Assembly: GCA_003512955.1 (NCBI GenBank)
Contig: DOTG01000036.1
Span: 1-30,357, forward strand
Source: Marinilabiliales bacterium
GTDB lineage: Bacteria; Bacteroidota; Bacteroidia; Bacteroidales; SZUA-534
Direction: 5' to 3'
Length of the DNA stretch: 30,357 nucleotides
This document shows positions 8,285-16,554 of this stretch, in pieces. The position numbers and the translations under genes are program-made. Below the pieces are notes generated by a model. That model saw only the letters and a program-made list of their open reading frames with translations, had not been told where the DNA came from and made no database searches. Numbering within the stretch: the first letter of the stretch is position 1; every line of letters begins with the position of its first letter.

Positions 8285-8368
8285 GTAACACGTTGAATTT
8301 GAAATACTTGAAAGCAAATTGAAATACTTGGAAATATTTCTCTATTTCTATGTATTTCAACGTATTAC
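8285..8368. repeat. Inverted and direct repeats between ssnA and the YgjV-like gene
   Basis: TAACACGTTGAA (8286-8297) pairs with TTCAACGTATTA (8356-8367) with one mismatch. Between the arms the 10-mer GAAATACTTG occurs twice, exactly 20 bp apart (8301-8310, 8321-8330), and its complement GTATTTC recurs at 8352-8358. It lies about 80 bp after the ssnA stop codon, so a large hairpin ending the operon is possible, but there is no T-run. Two repeat units are too few for a CRISPR. Confidence 0.45.
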
Positions 8369-8448
8369 ATAATGAATAAAATGTTAATAAAAAAAGTTTA
8401 ACGGACTATTGTGATAAAATAAAGTAAAAAAATATAGCTAAAATGCGG

Positions 8449-9726
8449 TTACCATTGCAACTGATGCATCTTTTCCCAAAGCACTTTGCTCAATCCCCTG
8501 GCCCACTCTTTAATTTCAGGTTCATCCACTTGGGTTACCTTACAATCTTCTACAATGAGTTTACCATTGGAAATTACATGCTGAACATGCTTTGAATCCA
8601 GTCCGTACAGAAAATGACCTAAGAAATTCTCCTTTGAAAGTTCAGTAGCCGATTGGTAATCAAGAACCACCAAGTTGTTGTCTCCATTACCTTTAAAGTT
8701 ATTTTCGGCCAGGTAATGATGCACCTGCCGGAATCTGCGGTAAATTTCCGGGGTATCAATGGTATCGCACAATTGCCCGTTAAAATAGGTCGATTTTGCA
8801 GCCCGCAGCATGTCACTGTACATACCATCGGTACCCAATAGTATATTGTCGCCCAAAGCACAGGAGTTGAATTGTCCCACATTGTTGTTTAAATTGCTAT
8901 CGGTATTTTGCACCACATGTAATCTGCTTTCGCGGATCATGTGTCTTTCGGCATCGGTCAAATACAGGCAATGAACTAATAGTGATGCCTTTAAATCGAG
9001 GATTCCCAAATCTTTATAACGTTCAATCACCCGCTTGTTGTGAATGTCGTAACAATGCTCCTGATCGTACAAATCTTCGGCCACATGAACATGTACGCCG
9101 GTTTTGTATTTTCGGGCCAGCTCCACAGCTTTTTCCAATGTTTTTTGGGTAAGCGTAAATGATGCGTGTAACCCCACCAATCCCTGATGTTTTTTGAGGT
9201 AGTTTTCTGTTTCGGCCAGCCCTTTTTTGGCAATATCCACACCATCGCGATCTGAAATCTCGTAACATAACAAATGGGCAACCCCCACTTTGTCAAAAGC
9301 TTCGGCAATAACCTCCAATGAACCTTCAATGGCAAAAGGGCTGGCATGGTGGTCAATTACAAAGGTGACCCCGTTTTTGGCACAGGCAATGGCGGTAACG
9401 TAGGCGCTGGCTTTAATCATTTCCAAATCCAGTGATTTATCTAAAGCCCACCAAATGTATTTAAGTATTTCGTAGAAATTTTCGGGGCTTTTTTTGGGTG
9501 CAGGCATCCCTGTAGCTAAAGCAGAATACACATGATGATGCGCATTGGCAAACGATTTGGTCACAATTTTATCTTTGCAATCAATCACCTTCGTATCATT
9601 ACTTATTTGTGGCATTGCCTGTGTAAATTGAATGGGACGGTTTTCGCCCATTTCAACGATTATATGTCCCTGAATAAATTCCAGGGTTTTCCAATCAATG
9701 TAAGTGGCATCTTTAAGGACTATCAT
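8449..9726 (-). CDS. ssnA: SsnA-type amidohydrolase (selenium-metabolism-linked)
   Basis: Cytoplasmic metal-dependent amidohydrolase of the SsnA family, related to guanine deaminase and chlorohydrolases (425 residues; E. coli SsnA is 442). Metal-site residues visible: His63 and His65 in NAHHHVY, His212 and His214 with Glu217 in VHVHVAED, and Asp300 in LGTDGMYSDM; His252 is also conserved-looking. SsnA genes co-occur with ygfK and molybdenum hydroxylases in the selenium-dependent molybdenum hydroxylase neighbourhood. The substrate is not proven; a purine or hydrolysed purine intermediate is the reasonable guess. The gene is 190 bp after the xanthine dehydrogenase-like gene on the same strand and may have its own promoter (9754-9785). 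Confidence 0.92.
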   Translation of the reverse strand: MIVLKDATYIDWKTLEFIQGHIIVEMGENRPIQFTQAMPQISNDTKVIDCKDKIVTKSFANAHHHVYSALATGMPAPKKSPENFYEILKYIWWALDKSLDLEMIKASAYVTAIACAKNGVTFVIDHHASPFAIEGSLEVIAEAFDKVGVAHLLCYEISDRDGVDIAKKGLAETENYLKKHQGLVGLHASFTLTQKTLEKAVELARKYKTGVHVHVAEDLYDQEHCYDIHNKRVIERYKDLGILDLKASLLVHCLYLTDAERHMIRESRLHVVQNTDSNLNNNVGQFNSCALGDNILLGTDGMYSDMLRAAKSTYFNGQLCDTIDTPEIYRRFRQVHHYLAENNFKGNGDNNLVVLDYQSATELSKENFLGHFLYGLDSKHVQHVISNGKLIVEDCKVTQVDEPEIKEWARGLSKVLWEKMHQLQW

Positions 9727-9753
9727 GTTCGTTCATTTTCTATTAAATTTAAA

Positions 9754-9785
9754 AAAAAATAGTTTTGATAAAAATTTTTTTTCAA
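9754..9785 (-). promoter_or_regulatory. ssnA: Possible ssnA promoter
   Basis: On the minus strand TTG (plus-strand CAA, 9783-9785) is followed after 21 bp by TATTTTTT (9754-9761), seven of eight matches to TAnnTTTG. It would give a leader of about 20 nt. The surrounding 190-bp gap is extremely A/T rich, so a chance match is possible. Confidence 0.35.
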
Positions 9786-9916
9786 TCTAATTCATTAATT
9801 TTTTGATTGTTAAATAGATTTCATTCAGAATTGTCACAACAAAATTCAGCAAACAGCATTCATACAATGCGTTAGCCTACCCTTTCAAAAAATCTACTTT
9901 TTTTGATTATTAAAAA

Positions 9917-12499
9917 CTACTCATGCTTTAATTGGCATGAGGGTGGTTTGATGGCTATTTTTAACGGTAGTTGATACCGACGGATTCCATCGAACTGGGT
10001 ATAGGCATTTGCTACGGCACCAGCCGTGGGAACCAGGCCGATTTCACCCACGCCTTTAGCTCCGTATGGTCCTACCGGATCTGCTTTTTCCACGAATCTA
10101 ACTTCAATGAGAGGTGTTTCTGTGGCTTTCAATATTTTTAAATCGCGTAATCTGTCGCTCACCAAAAAACCATCTTTCATGGGCAAATCCTCAGTTAAGG
10201 CATAGCCCAAACCCATGTGCACGGCACCTTGAATCTGACCTTCGAACAATAAAGGGTTCATAATTTTACCTCCATCGTGGGCGGCAATAAACCGTTCAAT
10301 CTCCCCGCTATCGTTCAAAATACACAATTGGGCAGCATATCCATACGAATAATGGATGACTGGTTCAGGAACATCAACTCCTGGTTTATTGGTCCAATTA
10401 CAGGTAAATTCTCCATCGTATGATGTACCTGCCAAATCTTTCAAAGAATGGGTTTTCAAATCTTCTTTCAAACTTTTGGATGCGTCAATAATGGCCAGGC
10501 CTAACAAAGCAGTTCCCCTTGACGAGGTGGTCATGCCTGTTTTAATCTGTGCCTGGGTATCAATCCTAACTTCAATAATTTCGGGATTAATATCTGTTTC
10601 GGTGCATAAAGTCTGGATAGCCATATTTTGTACGCCTTGCCCCATCTCTGTCCAACCATGATCAATGATGACATGGTTTCCGGATGCAATAGTAATCCGG
10701 ACCCCACTTTGGTCAACCATTCCATTGCCAACACCTGAATTCTTAATTCCGCAGGCTATCCCGGCATACCGGGCTTTGTAAAAATCCTCTTTTAAAGCCA
10801 ACAAGCACTCCTGAATTCCAACGCCATATACTTTTTGTCCTGTCGAAGTAAGTGAACCATCTACCAATGCATTGTTATAGCGGAATTGCCAACGATCGAA
10901 TCCGCCTTTTTGGCAAAGCTCGTCGATTAATACTTCTAAAGCAAAAGTTACCTGATTGGCTCCAAACCCGCGCATGGCACCACTGGGGATATTATTGGTG
11001 TAAACTGTTTTTGCCTGAAGTTCGACATTGGGAAAATAATACCCACCGGTAGCATGTCCGGCCACACGTTCCATTACTTTAGTTCCCACCGAGGCATATG
11101 CACCTGTATCGCCCACGGCATCAAGCCAAGCGGCTGTCAGCTTTCCATCTTTAGTACAGGCAATGGTCATATCCATAGATACAGGATGCCGCTTGGGATG
11201 CATCCGGATGGATTCCTGCCTGGTAAGGGTCAATTTTACAGGGTTTTTTAATAAAAAAGCATACAATGAAACGTGACCTTGCACCGACAAATCTTCTTTT
11301 CCACCAAAACCGCCGCCATTGGGCAAAAGCTCTACATGAACCTGATGTGTTTTTAGGCCTAACAGCGATGCAACTTGTCGCTGATCTTCATAAATCCCCT
11401 GGCTCTGGCTATACAATATAATGCCTCCGCCTTCAGGTTTGGCTACCGCCGATTCTTTCTCCAAAAAAGCATGTTCAATCCGTTGAGTCTGAAAAACCCC
11501 ATGCGCCACAATGTCAGACTGCTTAATGGTCTCCATTGCATTGCCACGTTTTACTTTACAAACATCGAGCAAATTGTCTTTGGTTGGATGAACCCTTGGT
11601 GACCCGGGTAAAATGGCTCGATGAGGATCTACCACTGGTTCCAACACGGTATAATCCACCCGGATCAATTCCACTGCCTTACGGGCAATTTCCTCACTTT
11701 CAGCCACCACACCCGCCAAAACATCACCAATGTAGTTGGTCGTTTCTCCAATGTCAATCATTAAAGGCCAATCGTTGTAAATAATCCCTACATTTCGTTG
11801 GCCTGGAACATCTGTAGCTAAAAATATCTTGTGAACACCCGGCAATACCCGAGCTTTGGATATATCAATCGCATTTACAATGGCTTTTGGATGATCGGAA
11901 AATTTCAGGGCTGCAAAAAGCATCCCCTCCATAAAAAGATCATCGGTATAAAGGCGCTTTCCGGTAGCAGTATCAAAGGCTTGATATTTGGTTAACCGCT
12001 CTCCCACTTTTCCTTTGCTTTCAGGTTTTGGCACCAAATGACCTTGCAACCTTTTTGCGGAAATCTGCACTGCATCAATTATTTTTATGTAACCCGTACA
12101 TCGGCAAAGGTTGGTACTGATAGCTTTTTTAATTTGATCTATCGTGGGTTCGGGATTCCCTTGGAGCAGTAAGAAAGTCCGCATGACCAAACCCGGCGTG
12201 CAAAAACCGCACTGAACGGCACCTGCATCCACAAAGGATTGAGCAATAATGGTTTTTGATTTTTCCTCGATCCCTTCAACCGTGTGAATTTCAGCCCCAT
12301 GAACATCGGATAACTTGGTTTTACAGGCCAGTTTTGGCTTTCCGTTTATGTCCACCAGGCAGGCGCCACAAGTACCTTCGCCGGAACATCCATCTTTGGG
12401 TGAAGTAATATGTTGTTCATTTCTTAAATAAGTTAAAAGCGACTGATTGGTATCACCCGTATAGGTAACCTTTTGGCTATTAAGTATAAATTCAATCAT
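9917..12499 (-). CDS. Fused [2Fe-2S]/molybdopterin hydroxylase, xanthine dehydrogenase-like (XdhD/Se-dependent XDH type)
   Basis: Molybdenum hydroxylase of 860 residues, probably acting on a purine such as xanthine or hypoxanthine. Residues 1-75 hold a plant-type ferredoxin cluster (Cys38, 44, 47, 59) and 85-150 the second [2Fe-2S] domain (Cys97, 100, 132, 134). From about 165 on is the molybdopterin-binding part: GGGFGGKED (395-403), the RQE segment with Glu429, AMRGFG with Arg510, GQG near 620-622, and the catalytic glutamate Glu819 in GVGEIG. Glu429 and Arg510 match the purine-binding Glu and Arg of xanthine dehydrogenases. There is no FAD domain, and no separate FAD subunit in the window. 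Fused proteins of this layout occur in selenium-dependent hydroxylase clusters (XdhD; the Enterococcus faecalis type). YgfK nearby could accept its electrons, which is inference. Confidence 0.9.
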   Translation of the reverse strand: MIEFILNSQKVTYTGDTNQSLLTYLRNEQHITSPKDGCSGEGTCGACLVDINGKPKLACKTKLSDVHGAEIHTVEGIEEKSKTIIAQSFVDAGAVQCGFCTPGLVMRTFLLLQGNPEPTIDQIKKAISTNLCRCTGYIKIIDAVQISAKRLQGHLVPKPESKGKVGERLTKYQAFDTATGKRLYTDDLFMEGMLFAALKFSDHPKAIVNAIDISKARVLPGVHKIFLATDVPGQRNVGIIYNDWPLMIDIGETTNYIGDVLAGVVAESEEIARKAVELIRVDYTVLEPVVDPHRAILPGSPRVHPTKDNLLDVCKVKRGNAMETIKQSDIVAHGVFQTQRIEHAFLEKESAVAKPEGGGIILYSQSQGIYEDQRQVASLLGLKTHQVHVELLPNGGGFGGKEDLSVQGHVSLYAFLLKNPVKLTLTRQESIRMHPKRHPVSMDMTIACTKDGKLTAAWLDAVGDTGAYASVGTKVMERVAGHATGGYYFPNVELQAKTVYTNNIPSGAMRGFGANQVTFALEVLIDELCQKGGFDRWQFRYNNALVDGSLTSTGQKVYGVGIQECLLALKEDFYKARYAGIACGIKNSGVGNGMVDQSGVRITIASGNHVIIDHGWTEMGQGVQNMAIQTLCTETDINPEIIEVRIDTQAQIKTGMTTSSRGTALLGLAIIDASKSLKEDLKTHSLKDLAGTSYDGEFTCNWTNKPGVDVPEPVIHYSYGYAAQLCILNDSGEIERFIAAHDGGKIMNPLLFEGQIQGAVHMGLGYALTEDLPMKDGFLVSDRLRDLKILKATETPLIEVRFVEKADPVGPYGAKGVGEIGLVPTAGAVANAYTQFDGIRRYQLPLKIAIKPPSCQLKHE

Positions 12500-12519
12500 C
12501 GGGGGTAAATTTTCCTTTA

Positions 12520-12897
12520 CTAATTTGAAGGAACATTTACAAACTGAAACGGAATATTTACGATACGTGAGAAAATAATGCCGTCGTTTTGAATCTCTTC
12601 GTCTTGATAATTCCAGACGATTTCAATCTCTTTTCCAGCTTGTACCTGAACTTCAAGAATTCTGAATAATTTTAACAACAACCGGTTCGAAGCGGAATTG
12701 AAGTAATCGGCTTGCAGGTGTAACTGCATTTTATGATTCAATTGGTTCAAATTGTTTTTCAACCAATTGAACACAGGTTCAAATGTTCCCTGAGGATCTT
12801 CAGGAAATGAGAGCCCTGATATCTCATATCTTTGATTGGCAGGATCGAAACAAATATAGGGATTCGTCTTTGTTGGCTTGATGATCAACGTTTCCAT
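12520..12897 (-). CDS. SiaC-like regulatory phosphoprotein (DUF1987)
   Basis: Small single-domain protein of the DUF1987/SiaC family. I choose the ATG at 12897 because the family begins at METLIIKPT and because AGGAAA lies 6 nt before it; in-frame ATGs at 12936 and 12903 would add 13 or 2 residues. With this start the motif YFNSASNR covers residues 65-72 and Ser68 falls where Pseudomonas SiaC has its phosphorylated Thr68. SiaC is a partner-switching protein that binds and activates a diguanylate cyclase and is controlled by a kinase (SiaB) and a PP2C phosphatase (SiaA). None of those partners is nearby. Instead it sits inside a metabolic operon, 20 bp before the molybdenum hydroxylase, so a regulatory link to the pathway is possible but unproven. 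Confidence 0.82.
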   Translation of the reverse strand: METLIIKPTKTNPYICFDPANQRYEISGLSFPEDPQGTFEPVFNWLKNNLNQLNHKMQLHLQADYFNSASNRLLLKLFRILEVQVQAGKEIEIVWNYQDEEIQNDGIIFSRIVNIPFQFVNVPSN

Positions 12898-12940
12898 AAA
12901 CATTTTCCTATTTTTTTCCTGCAACAAGATAGCCATTATT

Positions 12941-14188
12941 CTACAATTCTAAAATTTTTTTTGCTTCTTGTAGGGTGGCCGAAATCGGTTCCGCCAGTTT
13001 TATTGAGCTTTGAACCGCTTTTAAATCTTTCAATCCGCTTCCTGTCAGCAATAATAAATTTGTGCTTTTCTCCGGTATTGAATTCTGCGTTTTCATTTTT
13101 AAAAATCCTGCTAACGAAGCAGCAGAGGCAGGTTCCGCAAACAAACCTGTATTCCGGCTTAACAAGGTAGATGCTTCCAATATTTCTTCGTCGGATACTT
13201 CAATAAACCTTCCATTGTATTTGTCAACAAACTGGCAGGCCATGTAAAAATTACGTGGGATGTCCACCGCGATTGAATCAGCACAAGTAACTCCGGGCTT
13301 GATTGCAAAAGTGGCTTTTTGGAAATTCGAAGCCAGGTTATTGCTTCCCGCAGCTTGAACGCCAACAATTTCAGGCATCGTTTCAATGAGGCCAAGTTTT
13401 AATAAATCTTCGAACCCTTTGTAAACTCCTGAAATAATAACTCCATCACCTACCGGAACAAAAATCCTTGCAGGCATTTTTCCTACAAACTGCTCAAACA
13501 GTTCAAAAGCTACGGTTTTTTTACCTTCAATCGTAAAAGGATTAAAGGCCGTATTACGGTTAAAAAAGCCAAACTCTTTTGAAACTTCCATGCTCAAATC
13601 AAAGGCTTGATCATAGGTGCCGTCCACAGGCACCAGCTTGGCGCCATACATTAAAATTTGTGTCAATTTGGCCATCGGAGCTTTGGCTGGAACAAATACA
13701 ATGGCTTTCTGCCCTTGCGAAGCGCAAATCCCTGCCAGCGATGAACCTGCATTCCCGGTACTTGCTGCCACAATGGTTGTAATTTCCTTCTCCCTGGCAT
13801 AGGCCGAAACCAAAGCCGAAGCTCTATCTTTAAAAGAATAGGTCGGGTTTTGGCTGTCGTCTTTTACAAATAATTGCATTCCTTCCAGATGAAAGTGCTG
13901 AGACACATTGTAAACAGGTGTGTTCCCAACTTTCAACCGGGGCAAACTTTTCAAATGTTGAATGGGGAGAAGTTCCAAATACCTGCTTTTTTGCAGCTGT
14001 GCAGCAAGAAGTCCGGAATCTTTCCCTTCACCTATCCGACGGTAATTATAGACGGTTTTTAATACTCCTTTGGGTGGCAACCAAGCGCGGTTCCCGGTTT
14101 CACATGCTGGGCATAAATACATGAAGGTGTGTCCCGGATATTCCTGGCCACAATCGGTGCACCTGAAAATAAGTTTCCCGGCATCCAT
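12941..14188 (-). CDS. Threonine synthase-like PLP enzyme with N-terminal zinc ribbon
   Basis: Fold-type II PLP enzyme of 415 residues that looks like threonine synthase. An N-terminal zinc ribbon is formed by Cys10, Cys13, Cys26 and Cys29. The PLP lysine is Lys120 in TYSFKDRA, the phosphate-binding loop is STGNAGSS (143-150), and a C-terminal TGSGLKD motif closes the cofactor site. Start and stop are tightly packed: 2 bp after the other PLP enzyme gene. True biosynthetic thrC genes usually sit with homoserine genes. Here the neighbours are purine-linked genes, so it may instead be an ammonia-lyase or other beta/gamma-replacement enzyme working on an amino-acid product of the pathway, for example 2,3-diaminopropionate. 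The fold assignment is firm; the substrate is not. Confidence 0.85.
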   Translation of the reverse strand: MDAGKLIFRCTDCGQEYPGHTFMYLCPACETGNRAWLPPKGVLKTVYNYRRIGEGKDSGLLAAQLQKSRYLELLPIQHLKSLPRLKVGNTPVYNVSQHFHLEGMQLFVKDDSQNPTYSFKDRASALVSAYAREKEITTIVAASTGNAGSSLAGICASQGQKAIVFVPAKAPMAKLTQILMYGAKLVPVDGTYDQAFDLSMEVSKEFGFFNRNTAFNPFTIEGKKTVAFELFEQFVGKMPARIFVPVGDGVIISGVYKGFEDLLKLGLIETMPEIVGVQAAGSNNLASNFQKATFAIKPGVTCADSIAVDIPRNFYMACQFVDKYNGRFIEVSDEEILEASTLLSRNTGLFAEPASAASLAGFLKMKTQNSIPEKSTNLLLLTGSGLKDLKAVQSSIKLAEPISATLQEAKKILEL

Positions 14189-14190
14189 GT

Positions 14191-15672
14191 TTATAGCTTT
14201 TTTAATAGCCCGGTCCGTTCATTAAATTGCTCAATCAACACATCCCATTCATGTACCTGGTTGAACATGTTGGGCCAAAAACCGGTATCGTTCCAAAGCC
14301 GGTTCAATTCTTCCACTGTTTTTCCCTGTTGTTCCACCCATGTAAAATATTTTAAATTGTGTATGGCTTTTTGATCGTGATACCCGAGTTCTTTCATATT
14401 CTGAGTTTCCTGCCCTAGAATACATTTTTCAAAATCCAATGCAGCCTGAAAGGTCGAATATTTTCCTTTTTCCTGTGTCAGTTCTGCTATTCGCGATTGG
14501 TACATATCGGCCGAATCGGTTGCAATGGTCACAATCACATCCTGACCGCCCATTTCGAAGAACTTGGCCGTTTTAATGGCCGAAAGCATGTTCGAAATCC
14601 CGGAAATACCAATCAAATGCAGCTGAGAAATCAATTCATCAGAAATCCCTAGCTCTTTTAACCTCAAATGGCCTTCCGGTTCGTTGAACAGGCGCAATAC
14701 ACGCATGCAATCCTCATCGTCGATAGCTGTTACTACGTTGGTGTTTTTGCAGTTATGAATCCAAGGCACATGCTTGTCGCCAATTCCTTCGATGCGGTGG
14801 CCTCCAAAACCATTGCTCAATAATGTTGGGCATTGTAAGGCTTCCGAAGCTACCACTTTGATAAATGGAAATTTGGTACGTAAATAATCGCCTCCGGCAA
14901 TGGTACCTGCCGAGCCTGTGGCCGAAATATAGGCTGAAAACCGGGATCCTTTGGGTTTCACCATTTCAAAAACTTCTTCAATGGCTGGGCCTGTTACATT
15001 GTAATGCCAAGCAGCATTGCCGAATTCTTCAAACTGGTTGAAGATCATGCAATCTTTGCGGGTCCGCTTAATTTCCCAGCATTTATCATAAATCTCTTTA
15101 ACATTCGATTCGCACCCATGTGTAGCAATAACTTCAGAACCGATGTAATCACGGAGCCATTCAAACCTTTCGCGGCTCATCTCTTCGGGTAAAATGGCCA
15201 CCGATTCGGTTCCCATAATTTTTGAATCGAAAGCCCCCCCACGGCAATAATTTCCAGTCGATGGCCAAACTGCTTTATGGTAAGTTGGATCGAATTCCCC
15301 TTGGATAACTTTGGGAGCCAAACAGCCATAAGCCGCCCCCACTTTATGTGCCCCTGTAGGAAAATATTTCCCAATCATCAGCACAATTTTAGCGTCAACA
15401 CCCGTGAGGGCTTTGGGTAATTCTACATAATTTACTTTTCCAAAAAGCCCGCCTTTTTCAACGGGTTCATTTTTCCAGGAAATGCGGAATAAATTCAACG
15501 GGTTCAACTCCCAAAGGCCAATATTTTGGAGTTTTACTTTGATCTTATCAGGAATCAATTCAGGATTCCTTTGCTGTTTGAACGTCGGCAATATAATGCC
15601 TCGTTCCCGATATCGTTGTATGGCTTTTTCTAGAATTTCGGCCGAATTTGTTTTTGTAACTGTATTTTGCAT
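14191..15672 (-). CDS. Fold-type II PLP-dependent enzyme (cysteine synthase/tryptophan synthase beta-like)
   Basis: PLP enzyme of 493 residues, longer than ordinary cysteine synthases (about 310) or tryptophan synthase beta (about 400). The Schiff-base lysine is probably Lys110 in PTGAHKVGAAYG, STGNYCRGG (138-146) contacts the substrate, and SATGSAGTIAGG (250-261) binds the PLP phosphate. About 90 extra residues precede the catalytic core and about 90 follow it. It is the first gene of the operon running through the second PLP enzyme, SiaC-like protein and molybdenum hydroxylase, probably on to ssnA. A Bacteroidota-type promoter lies 35 bp upstream and an Lrp/AsnC regulator is transcribed away from it. 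Deamination of a pathway amino acid is a fair inference; I do not recognise a named subfamily. Confidence 0.82.
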   Translation of the reverse strand: MQNTVTKTNSAEILEKAIQRYRERGIILPTFKQQRNPELIPDKIKVKLQNIGLWELNPLNLFRISWKNEPVEKGGLFGKVNYVELPKALTGVDAKIVLMIGKYFPTGAHKVGAAYGCLAPKVIQGEFDPTYHKAVWPSTGNYCRGGAFDSKIMGTESVAILPEEMSRERFEWLRDYIGSEVIATHGCESNVKEIYDKCWEIKRTRKDCMIFNQFEEFGNAAWHYNVTGPAIEEVFEMVKPKGSRFSAYISATGSAGTIAGGDYLRTKFPFIKVVASEALQCPTLLSNGFGGHRIEGIGDKHVPWIHNCKNTNVVTAIDDEDCMRVLRLFNEPEGHLRLKELGISDELISQLHLIGISGISNMLSAIKTAKFFEMGGQDVIVTIATDSADMYQSRIAELTQEKGKYSTFQAALDFEKCILGQETQNMKELGYHDQKAIHNLKYFTWVEQQGKTVEELNRLWNDTGFWPNMFNQVHEWDVLIEQFNERTGLLKKL

Positions 15673-15706
15673 GGTATAAATACTAATGTTTTAAAATTTA
15701 TCATGA

Positions 15707-15735
15707 CAAATGTAAACTATTTTTATATATTACAA
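15707..15735 (-). promoter_or_regulatory. Promoter of the PLP enzyme-molybdenum hydroxylase operon
   Basis: On the minus strand TACATTTG (15707-15714) is a perfect match to the Bacteroidota -7 element TAnnTTTG. A TTG (plus-strand CAA, 15733-15735) lies 18 bp upstream, close to the usual 19-21 bp. The leader would be about 30 nt. It drives the gene starting at 15672. Confidence 0.6.
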
Positions 15736-15872
15736 TACAATTGAATTATATAATATTCCATATTAAGGAATAAATACTTTTATCGTTTATATGCTTACGA
15801 ATAAATAACCAAAAGGAAATGGATTTTTGATAATAAAAAGACTTTTGTACTAAACAAATTAAAAAAAAGACT

Positions 15873-15880
15873 TATTTTTG
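15873..15880 (+). promoter_or_regulatory. Possible -7 element of the Lrp/AsnC gene
   Basis: TATTTTTG fits TAnnTTTG exactly and would start transcription about 50 nt before the ATG at 15940. No TTG lies at the proper distance upstream. A partial direct repeat, AAAAAGACTT, occurs at 15835-15844 and 15864-15873, 29 bp apart, and could be part of a regulator-binding region in this divergent gap. Confidence 0.3.
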
Positions 15881-15939
15881 ACTGAATTTAATGAAATAAT
15901 AGAATAATTCAATTAAACCAACATCAAATTTATAAAAAT

Positions 15940-16407
15940 ATGAAACAGGTAGATAATGTAGATAAGGAGATATTAAAAATTTTACAAACCGATTGCCGGA
16001 TTACCGCCAAAGAAATTGCCAACCGCTTGGGAATGTCGAAAACACCGGTATATGAACGGATTAAGAAATTGGAGTCTCAGGGATTTATCACTAAATATGT
16101 AGCACTTACCGATCCCAAAAAAGCTGGAAAAGGGCTTATTATTTACCTATCTGTTATTTTAGATAACCACACCAAAGAGGCTGTAGATGAGTTTGTTAAA
16201 AAAATAAAACTATTGCCTGAAGTGAATGAATGCTATTATGTTTCAGGGAATGTCGATTTCTTATTAAAGGTATTTATTAAAGATATGGACGATTACCACC
16301 GGTTCATTACCCAGGATTTCTCAAATATTAAAAACATGAGCCGTTTTTACAGTTCATTTGTGTTGGAAACCTCCAAACATGAAACAGCTTTTGAGTTTGA
16401 AGATTAA
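15940..16407 (+). CDS. Lrp/AsnC-family transcriptional regulator
   Basis: DNA-binding regulator of 155 residues with the standard two-domain Lrp/AsnC layout. The helix-turn-helix is at about residues 17-50 (ITAKEIANRLGMSKTPVYER) and the effector-binding RAM domain at about 65-145, including the segment LPEVNECYYVSGNVDFLLKV, where the conserved V-x-G-x-x-D-x-L core is visible. It is divergently transcribed from the PLP enzyme operon across a 267-bp gap. Lrp-type proteins usually sense amino acids and control the adjacent gene, so it probably regulates that operon in response to an amino acid produced or consumed by the pathway. It is followed by a two-way terminator before ygfK. Confidence 0.93.
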   Translation: MKQVDNVDKEILKILQTDCRITAKEIANRLGMSKTPVYERIKKLESQGFITKYVALTDPKKAGKGLIIYLSVILDNHTKEAVDEFVKKIKLLPEVNECYYVSGNVDFLLKVFIKDMDDYHRFITQDFSNIKNMSRFYSSFVLETSKHETAFEFED

Positions 16408-16461
16408 CACAATGATTTAATCAGTAATGAACCTGATAGAAGTTATAAGGCATTGAATACT

Positions 16462-16511
16462 AAAAAACTGTGAAGCTGGAATAAATTCCAATTTCACAGT
16501 TTTCTGTTTTT
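16462..16511. terminator. Bidirectional intrinsic terminator between the Lrp gene and ygfK
   Basis: An 11-bp perfect stem pairs AAAACTGTGAA (16464-16474) with its complement at 16493-16503. An inner 4-bp pair TGGA/TCCA lies at 16477-16480 and 16487-16490. A T-rich stretch follows on the plus strand and an A-run precedes it, so it can end both the plus-strand Lrp gene (stop 16407) and the minus-strand ygfK (stop 16555). Confidence 0.75.
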
Positions 16512-16554
16512 CCAATCACCGACTCTAAAGCAAACTACGGTTGACATTACAAAA

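Noticed and set aside
8301..8330. Possible CRISPR from GAAATACTTG repeated at 20-bp spacing
   Set aside because: Only two 10-bp units, no proper spacers and no cas genes.
12941..14188. Naming the gene thrC as biosynthetic threonine synthase
   Set aside because: Fold and zinc ribbon fit, but the neighbours are purine-linked genes and another PLP enzyme, so a firm threonine role is not supported.
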